Positions 6,143 through 12,413 of a DNA stretch of 12,413 bases are shown here, in pieces (position 1 is the stretch's first letter; the number at the start of each line of letters is the position of its first letter). A program made the translations under genes and the position numbers. The stretch is from contig JANQJT010000183.1 in assembly GCA_028281485.1 (NCBI GenBank), positions 1 to 12,413 on the forward strand. Reading direction: 5' to 3'. The notes beneath the pieces are model-generated. The model was given only the letters and a program-made list of their open reading frames with translations. It searched no databases and was not told where the DNA came from. The DNA comes from Phycisphaeraceae bacterium (GTDB taxonomy: Bacteria > Planctomycetota > Phycisphaerae > Phycisphaerales > Zrk34).

Positions 6143-7470
6143 GAGACGACGTCTTCATCCTGATTCCCATCGCATTGGTGATCATGTCGTTCGCCGCGGC
6201 GCTGTCGATTTACCTGCCCTCGCTGTTTGTCTCGATGTTCCTCGCGTACCCCCTGTTCAAGATGCTCCTACGCGCCTACTTCCCGCCCCTGTCACAGGGC
6301 TACACCGTGGACATCGCCGTCGCCCTGCTCGCCACCATCGGCGCCTTTGCCCATTGGTGGAAATATCGACACGGATCGATCTGGGGCAGCGCGCCCAAAC
6401 GCCTCTTTTTGATCTACGGCCTGTTCCTGTTGCTCATGATCGTCACGTACCCCATGACCAACGCACCAGACAGCGGTGCGAAGAAAATCCTCATCTTCGG
6501 GGTGATGACGCCGTTCTGTATCCTCATCCCCGCCCTGTATCTGCAGCGGCTGCAAGACATCAACCGACTGCTGCTGTTCCTTCTTGGGTGGGGCGGCGTT
6601 GCCTCCATCATGACGCTCTTCTTTGGTGTCAACCTCGTGGAGGATACCGGCGCGGTCCGTATCTCCGCCGGGTACGCCAGTTCGATTCTCGTGACCGCGA
6701 TCGTGGCATACGGAGCGATCGCGGCACTGTCCAATCTAGCCAAGATCAACAAGCTGCCGCTGCTGTACATCCCCGTCGCCATGCTGGTCTTTATCTACAC
6801 GGGCACACGCGGCCCAGTCGTGATGCTGATCGTGCCCATCCTTTATGTCTTGTTCGTGATGCGACTCAAACGCATCTGGTTGCCCATGATGCTGTTCCCC
6901 CTGCTGGCCGGCCTGTTGCTTTATCTGATCAAGTCAACCGACGTGTCTTCCGGCATGGTGCGATTCGAAACGATGGGAGAGGGCGTCTCAGATCGATGGG
7001 TGATGATCAAAACGGTGCTCTCACAGAGCACTATCCTGGATCTGATCATCGGCAGCGGCATCGGTAACACCGGCTATATCCTGCGTGGTTTCGACGAATG
7101 GGCTTCGCCCCACAACAGCATCGTCGAGATGTGGGTGGAACTCGGTCTCCTCGGGCTGACGCTGATACTCTGGTTGTTCGGATGGGTCGCCGTCTCCGCG
7201 TTCAAACTCCGCAACGAATGCCGTGATCTGCTGAAGCATTACATGCCAGTCGTCGTCATGGCGGGACTGGCTCTTTATGGCATACTCGAATCGCTCAAGA
7301 TGAGAAGCTTCATCACCTCGTTCGATACGTGGTTCTTCATCTCCGCTGCGCTGGTCTGCCGCCAGCGATTCATCACCCTCGCACACAACACACAAGCCGC
7401 TCAGTACCAGCCCCCGCCACACCTGCAAGCGCATCACCCAATGACGGGCACGAACCCATCCCTTCAGTAA
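6139..7470 (+). CDS. wzy: O-antigen polymerase/ligase, Wzy_C family membrane protein
   Basis: Predicted inner-membrane enzyme that polymerises lipid-linked repeat units in the periplasm. It has 443 residues and about ten or more hydrophobic segments, for example 5-50 (two), 57-72, 87-104, 117-134, 143-163, 180-199, 206-222, 226-241, 247-264, 335-353 and 368-383. Wzy_C signs are TGTRGP (221-226, with R224) between two helices, a large periplasmic loop (about 265-330) with R287, and the SPHNSIVEMWVELGLLG block (323-339), whose HN-x(3)-E-x(4)-G pattern is typical of WaaL/Wzy_C proteins. The C-terminal tail after about 410 is polar and proline-rich. An in-frame stop at 6094-6096 and the absence of other starts support ATG 6139; the GAGG at 6124-6127 is eleven bases away, so initiation may depend on coupling to the small ORF. 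Next to Wzx it is more likely a polymerase than a lipid A-core ligase, but sequence alone cannot separate these. Confidence 0.87.
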   Translation: MRDDVFILIPIALVIMSFAAALSIYLPSLFVSMFLAYPLFKMLLRAYFPPLSQGYTVDIAVALLATIGAFAHWWKYRHGSIWGSAPKRLFLIYGLFLLLMIVTYPMTNAPDSGAKKILIFGVMTPFCILIPALYLQRLQDINRLLLFLLGWGGVASIMTLFFGVNLVEDTGAVRISAGYASSILVTAIVAYGAIAALSNLAKINKLPLLYIPVAMLVFIYTGTRGPVVMLIVPILYVLFVMRLKRIWLPMMLFPLLAGLLLYLIKSTDVSSGMVRFETMGEGVSDRWVMIKTVLSQSTILDLIIGSGIGNTGYILRGFDEWASPHNSIVEMWVELGLLGLTLILWLFGWVAVSAFKLRNECRDLLKHYMPVVVMAGLALYGILESLKMRSFITSFDTWFFISAALVCRQRFITLAHNTQAAQYQPPPHLQAHHPMTGTNPSLQ

Positions 7471-7500
7471 GAAACCGCCCTAGCCAATCCACGCATGATA

Positions 7501-7564
7501 TTGACGCTCCATGAATCCCATTTCGCATAACTCCACCGACACGCGAACCGGAACCATCTATAAA
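7501..7564 (+). promoter_or_regulatory. Possible promoter region before the right-hand gene group
   Basis: The 108-base gap between wzy and the next gene holds two weak sigma70-like arrangements: TTGACG (7501-7506) with CATAAC (7526-7531) at 19 bases, and CCGACA (7536-7541) with TATAAA (7559-7564) at 17 bases. The second would leave a very short leader before ATG 7579. The position, at the return to strongly GC-biased genes, makes a restart of transcription plausible. This is a by-eye call only; no terminator is visible for wzy. Confidence 0.22.
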
Positions 7565-7578
7565 GAAGACCGACAGCC

Positions 7579-8772
7579 ATGACCGTCCGCGTCGCCTACA
7601 TCCACAACGTCTGCATGCACTACAAGGTGCCGATGCTCTCGCGCCTCGCGGCCATGGAAGGCATCGAGCTGTTCGGCGTGTTCGGAAAGTCCCACTGGAA
7701 GCGCAGCAAGTTCCGCTCCGCGCCCTCTGTCGACGCGTTCGACTACCGCCTCCTGCCCACCGCCGACCTCTGGATGCCCTACAAGGGCCGCGCCATGCAC
7801 CTGTTCTGGAACCCGACCCTCGGCGCCCACCTCCGCAAGATCCGACCCGACGTCATCATCGCCGGCAACAGCAACTTCCCCAACAACCACGCCGTCATGC
7901 GACACGCTCGCCGATACAGCGTGCCCTACATCTGGCACGGCATCGGCAGCATGTATCAAAAACCGACCTTCCGCCGACGGCTCGCCCAAAACAGCCTCAA
8001 CCGGTTCTTCACCGGCGCCAGCTTCGGGCTCGCCTTCAACTCGGTCTCCAAACAGTACTACGTCGAACACCACGGCATCTCGCCCGACCGAGTCGCCGTC
8101 GCCCCCAACCTCGTCGACACCGACGCGGTCTTCACCGACCGCGAGCGCTTCGCCGACCAGCTCGACGCCAAGCGCCAAGAGCTGGGCCTGGCCGGCAAGA
8201 AGGTCGTGCTCTTTGTGGGCGCGATCGAGCCGGCCAAGCGGCTGGACCGGCTCATCGACGCCTTCGCCGACATCCGCAACAAGGTGCCCGACAGCAAGCT
8301 GCTGGTCGTGGGCGACGGCTACGCCCGCGCCGACGCCGAGCAACGCGCCCGCGAACGCAACCTCGAATCCCACGTCGTGTTCGCCGGCAAGCACGTCGCC
8401 GACGCCAACCTCTACTACATGCTCGGCGACGTCTTCGTCCTGCCCGGTCTGGGAGGACTCGCCCCCAGCCAGGCCATGGCCCACGGCCTGCCCGTGATCT
8501 CCGCCCCAGCCGACGGCACCGAACGCGACCTCATCGCCGACGGCGAGAGCGGCTACCTCATTACCAACGGCCCCCAGCCCGACCCCGTCGAGCAGATCGG
8601 CGAAAAGGTCACCACGCTCCTCACCGATGACGCCCTGCGACAGCGCATGAGCGAGGCCTCCGTGCAAAGAATCCGGGAACGCTTCAACATCAACCGCACC
8701 GCCGAGATTTTCCAATCGGTCATCAAAGGGGTCACAGACCCCGCTCATCATCAAAAGGTCATCCTGGAGTAG
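7579..8772 (+). CDS. Glycosyltransferase family 4 (GT-B fold), degenerate EX7E motif
   Basis: Predicted cytoplasmic glycosyltransferase adding one sugar of the repeat unit; donor and acceptor cannot be told. It has 397 residues. The N-terminal domain begins with RVAYIHNVCMHYKVPML, and IRPDVIIAGNS (88-98) is the typical end of the first half. The C-terminal nucleotide-sugar domain starts at VVLFVGAIEPAKRLDRLI (209-226, with K220), continues with LLVVGDG (241-247), and has the donor loop VLPGLGGLAPSQAMAHGLPVI (287-307, 21 residues as a region). In canonical GT4 enzymes this loop has E-x7-E; here the two positions read G290 and Q298. The subgroup with GLGGL in this place is known to me, but the Q for the second E is unusual. 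The Shine-Dalgarno is weak (AGAAG at 7564-7568). The methyltransferase starts five bases after the stop. Confidence 0.88.
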   Translation: MTVRVAYIHNVCMHYKVPMLSRLAAMEGIELFGVFGKSHWKRSKFRSAPSVDAFDYRLLPTADLWMPYKGRAMHLFWNPTLGAHLRKIRPDVIIAGNSNFPNNHAVMRHARRYSVPYIWHGIGSMYQKPTFRRRLAQNSLNRFFTGASFGLAFNSVSKQYYVEHHGISPDRVAVAPNLVDTDAVFTDRERFADQLDAKRQELGLAGKKVVLFVGAIEPAKRLDRLIDAFADIRNKVPDSKLLVVGDGYARADAEQRARERNLESHVVFAGKHVADANLYYMLGDVFVLPGLGGLAPSQAMAHGLPVISAPADGTERDLIADGESGYLITNGPQPDPVEQIGEKVTTLLTDDALRQRMSEASVQRIRERFNINRTAEIFQSVIKGVTDPAHHQKVILE

Positions 8773-8777
8773 GACGC

Positions 8778-9701
8778 ATGGATTGGCGGAAAAAATTACT
8801 CGGCGAGCGCGTCATCAGCTTCATACCCGGGCCCGCGGCCCTGACCGTACACCGCAAACTGCAAGCGCGCTACACCCGCGTGCACACCGAGAACGATCAG
8901 CAGCGACAACACGAACTCTCACGCGGTCTTTCCATGTGCCAATACCTCCACGAGAAGGTCGGCTTCGACTTTGAAGGCGCCCGCCTGCTCGAGGTCGGTA
9001 CCGGATGGCACGGCTCAGACATCGTGGTCTTCCACCTGCTCGGTGCCGAGGAGATCTGGACCTGCGACCTGCTGCCCCACCTCAAGTGGGACCTGGTCCA
9101 CTGGATGGCCGAAGGCGCCGCAGACCGCACCGACGAGATCGCCGAGAAGGCCGGCGCCGATCCCGTCGCCGTCGCAGAACGATCGGCGGCGTTGCTGCGA
9201 TGCGACTCGCTCGAGTCGTTCCTAGAGCACACCAACATCAAGTACATCGCGCCCTGCCTGTTCCACCAGATCGACCTGCCGGCCGATCACTTCGACCTGT
9301 TCTACAGCTACTCCGTGCTGCAGCGCGTCCCCCCCAAGCACCTCATCGAGTACCTGCGCATCGGCAACCGCGCCCTGAAGCCCGACCGTTACGCGCTGCA
9401 CGTGTTCCATCACGGCGACCACAACGCCCGACACGACCGCAACCTCAACGCCCTAAGCTATCTCCGCTACGGCGCAGGCTACGACCTGCTCCAGAGCAAG
9501 CGATTCAATTACCAAAACCGCATCCGCCACGCCGACTTCGTCGCCCTGTTCGAAAAAGCGGGCATGCGCACCATCTGTGAGGAAACGACCGGCGAAGACC
9601 CCGCCTGTCTCGACGGCGTGAAGGTCGCCAAGCGATTCCGGCATCTTCCCCTCGAAGACCTGCTCATCACACGCACCCAACTGCTGAGCCAAGCGACATG
9701 A
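8778..9701 (+). CDS. Class I SAM-dependent methyltransferase, probable glycan-modifying
   Basis: Cytoplasmic methyltransferase of 307 residues. The SAM-binding motif I is LLEVGTGWHGSD (70-81), the acidic residue ending strand 2 is probably D97 in WTCDLLPHL, and the motif after strand 4 is DLFYSYSVLQRVPP (173-186), followed by LIEYLRIGNRALKP, as in Methyltransf_11/25-type folds. About 65 residues precede the core and about 100 follow it, with a histidine-rich HVFHHGDHNARHD (208-220) that might be a metal or substrate site. No membrane segment is clear. GGAG at 8766-8769 lies eight bases before ATG 8778, across the end of the GT4 gene. It overlaps the next gene by ATGA. Being between two glycosyltransferases and next to a sulfotransferase, it most likely methylates a sugar of this polysaccharide, but the acceptor is unknown. 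It is not a FkbM-type methyltransferase by eye. Confidence 0.8.
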   Translation: MDWRKKLLGERVISFIPGPAALTVHRKLQARYTRVHTENDQQRQHELSRGLSMCQYLHEKVGFDFEGARLLEVGTGWHGSDIVVFHLLGAEEIWTCDLLPHLKWDLVHWMAEGAADRTDEIAEKAGADPVAVAERSAALLRCDSLESFLEHTNIKYIAPCLFHQIDLPADHFDLFYSYSVLQRVPPKHLIEYLRIGNRALKPDRYALHVFHHGDHNARHDRNLNALSYLRYGAGYDLLQSKRFNYQNRIRHADFVALFEKAGMRTICEETTGEDPACLDGVKVAKRFRHLPLEDLLITRTQLLSQAT

Positions 9702-10762
9702 CCAGAAGCGATGGCTTGAACATCCATCGCACCGTCCACGGCATGCAGGTGCACCATGCCCAAGGCGATCAACTGATCGCCTCGCGCGGCATGACCCTCA
9801 TGACCAGTGACGACGCCGGTCAATCGTGGAACAGATTCGCCACACTCCCCGTATCCACAACGGTCCGATTCGGCTGCCGCTTCGACCTCTACCGACGACT
9901 GCTGCGCGAGGGGATCCACGCGGTGATCCCCGCCGGTGACTCCGAAACAGGCTGGCTGGTCCTGGCACACCGACAGGTCTTCCGTGTAAACGCAAACGGC
10001 AACGAGATCACCCCCCTGTGGTCGGTCCAGCGCGGCCGACGCCCGCTGCGGCGCGGCCTGGCCGTCGTTAACGGGTACCTCTTCGTCGGCGATTACTTCG
10101 CCAACCCCGATCGCCAACCGGTGCGTATCTACCGCATCGAGATCGCCACCGGCCAATGGGAGGTCTTCCACGAGTTCCCCGCCGGCACGATCCGACACGT
10201 GCACCTGCTCCAACACGATCCGCGCACCGATCGCATCTGGGTCGGCACCGGCGACGAAGACCACGAGTGCTACGTCGGCACGCTCGATCCCCAGAACTCC
10301 GACATCCAATGGGTCGGCAGCGGCTCACAGGACTGGCGCGCCGTAAGCCTCGCGCTGACCGACGAGGCGGTCTACTGGGGCACCGACAACCACCTCGGCA
10401 ACAACCGCATCTGGCGACTGACCCGAGGCGCTGACCAACCCGTGAAGATCGCCGACGTAGTCGGCCCCGTGTACTACCACGGCACCGCCGGTGACGGTAT
10501 CGTCTTTGCCACAACCGTCGAAAAAGGCGAGGGCGAGCAGGACGCGTTCGGAAGGCTCTACCTCGTCGACAGCCGGGATCACGTGAAACTCATCGAACAG
10601 CGGCGCAAAGACATCTGGTCGGCAAGGTACTTCGGGTACGGCGTGATGGAGTTCGCCGAGGGCCGAACCGACGACCGCCGGTGCTGGCTGACCTGCAAGG
10701 GCTTCCGCGGCGGGCTGCGTAGCGAACTGATCGAACCCCCATCCAACACCCCTCACCCCTGA
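9698..10762 (+). CDS. Beta-propeller-like protein with an Asp-box (BNR/sialidase-fold), function unknown
   Basis: A 354-residue protein that I cannot assign a reaction. It has an Asp-box, SDDAGQSW (37-44), of the S-x-D-x-G-x-[TS]-W type found in sialidase-fold propellers. It also shows repeated blade-like strands ending in aromatic or G-rich turns: LAVVNGYLFVGDYF (121-134), DRIWVGTGDEDHECYVGTLD (178-197) and AVYWGTDNHLGNNRIWRL (224-241). It has no signal peptide or membrane segment, unlike most secreted sialidases, and the arginine triad of sialidases is not evident. It therefore probably works in the cytoplasm as a binding or structural partner, or as a non-canonical enzyme. ATGA overlap with the methyltransferase and a seven-base gap to the sulfotransferase tie it to the glycan-modifying genes. 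The fold call is moderate. The role is open; a scaffold or acceptor-binding subunit for the neighbouring modifying enzymes is only a guess. Confidence 0.72.
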   Translation: MTRSDGLNIHRTVHGMQVHHAQGDQLIASRGMTLMTSDDAGQSWNRFATLPVSTTVRFGCRFDLYRRLLREGIHAVIPAGDSETGWLVLAHRQVFRVNANGNEITPLWSVQRGRRPLRRGLAVVNGYLFVGDYFANPDRQPVRIYRIEIATGQWEVFHEFPAGTIRHVHLLQHDPRTDRIWVGTGDEDHECYVGTLDPQNSDIQWVGSGSQDWRAVSLALTDEAVYWGTDNHLGNNRIWRLTRGADQPVKIADVVGPVYYHGTAGDGIVFATTVEKGEGEQDAFGRLYLVDSRDHVKLIEQRRKDIWSARYFGYGVMEFAEGRTDDRRCWLTCKGFRGGLRSELIEPPSNTPHP

Positions 10763-10769
10763 CAACACC

Positions 10770-11750
10770 ATGCCCACTGACACGCTTCAATACCTTTTCA
10801 TCGTGGGAGTCGGCCGATCAGGCACGACCCTGCTGCAGAGCATGATCAACGCGCACCCCCGGATCGCGATCATGCCCGAGACACACTTCGTCATCGCGCA
10901 ACTCGTGCCCCGCACCGACGCGAGCCTCGAAGAAGCCCGTCAACGCCTCGCCGAGGATGCGCGCTTCGGTCGCCTCGGGCTGGAAATGGACGACGTGTTC
11001 GCGCCGTTTACAAGCGGCGACCGGCCCTTCTCGCAGGCCGCTCTGTTCCGCGAACTGTTCGACCGCTACGCCGCCGAACACGGCGTGACGATCGTCGGTG
11101 ACAAGGCGCCCAAGAACATCGAGCACCTGCCGCTGATCAAGACGATCATGCCCGACGCCTACGTCATCCACCTCGTGCGTGATCCGCGCGACGTGTACCT
11201 CTCACGGACCAAGGCCAAGTGGTCCGCCGGCCGATCCGACACCATGCAGTACCTGGCGTACCGCGCACAGTTCGGCATGGGACGCCACAGCGGCAGGCAA
11301 CTCTTCGGCGATCGCTACCTCGAACTTCACTACGAGCAGCTCATCTCCGACCCCACCAGCGAGCTGAAGAGGGTCGCGGCACTGGTCGGCGTGCCCTTCG
11401 ACGAGGCGATGCTCGACTTCGGCGCATCGGGCAAGAAACTCGTCGCCGACGACGAGAAAGACTGGAAGGGCAACGTCTCCGGTCCGCTGCTGACAAAGAA
11501 CATGAACAAGTGGCGCGACCAGATGCCCCCCACCCACGTCCGCAAGCTCGAGGCGGCATGCTGGCCGGTGTTCGCCGAAAACCTCTACGAACGATCACCC
11601 GACAGCCCCCGCGGGCTCGGGCTCGGCGGCACGCTGACCAACACCTACATGGCCGCGCTGTCGTGGCTCTACGGGCTTCGCACCAATCGCATCAACCGGC
11701 GTTGCGCCCGCACGATCGAGCGCGACCTGGCCGGGAGCTCCAAACCATGA
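10770..11750 (+). CDS. PAPS-dependent sulfotransferase (Sulfotransfer_1/3 type)
   Basis: Predicted to transfer sulfate from PAPS to a hydroxyl (or amine), most simply a sugar of this polysaccharide. It has 326 residues. The 5'-phosphosulfate loop is IVGVGRSGTTLLQSM (11-25), and GDKAPKN (110-116) is the following basic block often seen in this family. The 3'-phosphate binding motif is VIHLVRDPRDVYLSR (132-146), with R137 and S145 as expected ligands, and YEQLISDP (188-195) is the usual later block. There is no signal peptide and no obvious transmembrane anchor, so it should act in the cytoplasm, before export by Wzx. No purine-rich Shine-Dalgarno lies before ATG 10770 (the upstream bases are C- and A-rich), which suggests re-initiation from the gene seven bases upstream. 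The stop overlaps the next start by ATGA. Aryl or lipid acceptors cannot be excluded. Confidence 0.9.
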   Translation: MPTDTLQYLFIVGVGRSGTTLLQSMINAHPRIAIMPETHFVIAQLVPRTDASLEEARQRLAEDARFGRLGLEMDDVFAPFTSGDRPFSQAALFRELFDRYAAEHGVTIVGDKAPKNIEHLPLIKTIMPDAYVIHLVRDPRDVYLSRTKAKWSAGRSDTMQYLAYRAQFGMGRHSGRQLFGDRYLELHYEQLISDPTSELKRVAALVGVPFDEAMLDFGASGKKLVADDEKDWKGNVSGPLLTKNMNKWRDQMPPTHVRKLEAACWPVFAENLYERSPDSPRGLGLGGTLTNTYMAALSWLYGLRTNRINRRCARTIERDLAGSSKP

Positions 11751-12413
11751 AGATCCTCATCGTCCACCAGTATTTCCTCGGCAAAGAGGACGCCGGCGGC
11801 TCGCGCTGGAACCAGTTCTCCAGGTACTTCGCCGAGGCCGGCCACGAGGTCACCATCCTCGCTGGCATGGTCCACTACGCCTCCGGCAAGAAAGCCCCGC
11901 GCTACAAGGGACGCTACATCGTCCGCGAAGAGGAGATGCCCGGCGTCACCGTCTACCGCTGCCACGTCAGCGAGTCGTACAACAAGAGCTTCATCGGCCG
12001 CGCCTGGGCCTACTTCAGCTTCGCCGTCTCCTCCACCCTCGCCGGCCTGTTCAAGGCCAAACGCCCCGATGTGATCATCGCCACCAGCCCCCCGCTCACC
12101 GTCACCACCACCATGTGTCGCCTCGCCGCCTTCCGCCGCCGCCCCGCCGTCTTCGAGGTGCGCGACCTGTGGCCCGAGAGCGCCATCGACACCGGCGTCA
12201 TCCAGCCCGGCCGCCTGGCCAACATGCTCTACAAGCTCGAGGCCAAGGCCTACCGCAAGGCCAGGTGGATCAACGTCCTCACCCCCGCCTTCGAGCAGGC
12301 CCTCATCGAACGCAAGAACGTCTCGCCCGACAAGATCAGCATGATCCCCAACGGCGCCGACCTGGACATCATGACACCCGGCCCGCTGGACAACCACGTC
12401 CGGCAGGAGCTCG
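11747..12413 (+). CDS. GT4 glycosyltransferase, WbuB-like, N-terminal part (3' truncated by window edge)
   Basis: The first 222 residues of a glycosyltransferase; the frame is open to the right edge, where a codon is split. A full protein of this family is usually about 400 residues. The N-terminus MKILIVHQYFLG, then DAGGSRWNQFSRYFAEAGHEV, is typical of the WbuB/FucNAc-transferase-like GT4 group. So are PDVIIATSPPLTV (107-119) and EVRDLWPESAI (137-147), and NVLTP before MIPNGAD (199-205) at the hinge to the donor domain. The donor-binding EX7E half is outside the window, so the sugar cannot be predicted; WbuB itself uses an aminodeoxyhexose. The start is supported by GGGAG at 11733-11737, nine bases upstream, and by ATGA overlap with the sulfotransferase. 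Codon use is strongly GC-biased, like the left end of the window. Confidence 0.88.
   Translation, partial: MKILIVHQYFLGKEDAGGSRWNQFSRYFAEAGHEVTILAGMVHYASGKKAPRYKGRYIVREEEMPGVTVYRCHVSESYNKSFIGRAWAYFSFAVSSTLAGLFKAKRPDVIIATSPPLTVTTTMCRLAAFRRRPAVFEVRDLWPESAIDTGVIQPGRLANMLYKLEAKAYRKARWINVLTPAFEQALIERKNVSPDKISMIPNGADLDIMTPGPLDNHVRQEL

Noticed and set aside
7558..8754. Long minus-strand open frame (398 codons) opposite the GT4 gene
   Set aside because: It lies fully opposite a well-supported glycosyltransferase, and its product is V/G/D/E-rich without motifs. It is a GC-driven shadow.

Overview
This window is part of a high-GC surface-polysaccharide locus of the Wzx/Wzy type (O-antigen, capsule or exopolysaccharide). 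All the genes I support lie on the plus strand and are tightly packed. Several pairs overlap by an ATGA: 406-409, 1272-1275, 9698-9701 and 11747-11750, plus 6139-6142 if the small ORF is real. The host is probably a Gram-negative bacterium. The strong C/G bias at third codon positions and the sulfotransferase-rich locus make me think of a Planctomycetes/Phycisphaerae-like marine lineage, but that is only a guess; nothing here is a phylogenetic marker.

Left part (1-4682): nucleotide-sugar supply and export. It starts with the C-terminal end of dTDP-glucose 4,6-dehydratase (RfbB/RmlB). This is followed by glucose-1-phosphate thymidylyltransferase (RfbA/RmlA), a VioA-like PLP sugar aminotransferase, a PglD/NeuD-like left-handed beta-helix acetyltransferase, and a Wzx-type flippase. 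Read in order, the first four genes spell a route to a dTDP-4-acetamido-4,6-dideoxyhexose: dTDP-Qui4NAc if the aminotransferase has VioA stereochemistry, dTDP-Fuc4NAc if it has WecE stereochemistry. No rmlC or rmlD is present in the window, so the intermediate is not obviously headed for rhamnose.

Middle part (about 4620-7580): a segment with more A+T and more relaxed codon use. It opens with an AT-rich junction at the wzx 3' end. It carries a glycosyltransferase that resembles WecF (GT56, the family that transfers 4-acetamido-4,6-dideoxyhexose from dTDP), a doubtful small ORF with a perfect Shine-Dalgarno sequence, and a Wzy_C-type polymerase/ligase. The match between the sugar pathway on the left and this transferase is the most informative biological inference in the window.

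Right part (7579-12413): strongly GC-biased again. It holds a GT4 glycosyltransferase with a degenerate EX7E motif, a class I SAM methyltransferase, a cytoplasmic beta-propeller-like protein of unknown role, a sulfotransferase, and the N-terminal 222 residues of a WbuB-like GT4 glycosyltransferase that runs off the right edge. The methyl- and sulfotransferase suggest that the glycan is decorated.

I found no RNA gene, CRISPR array, insertion sequence or clear terminator. The window is mostly a recognisable polysaccharide locus rather than a new system. The novel parts are the beta-propeller gene, the small ORF, the AT-rich junction and the predicted donor/transferase pairing.
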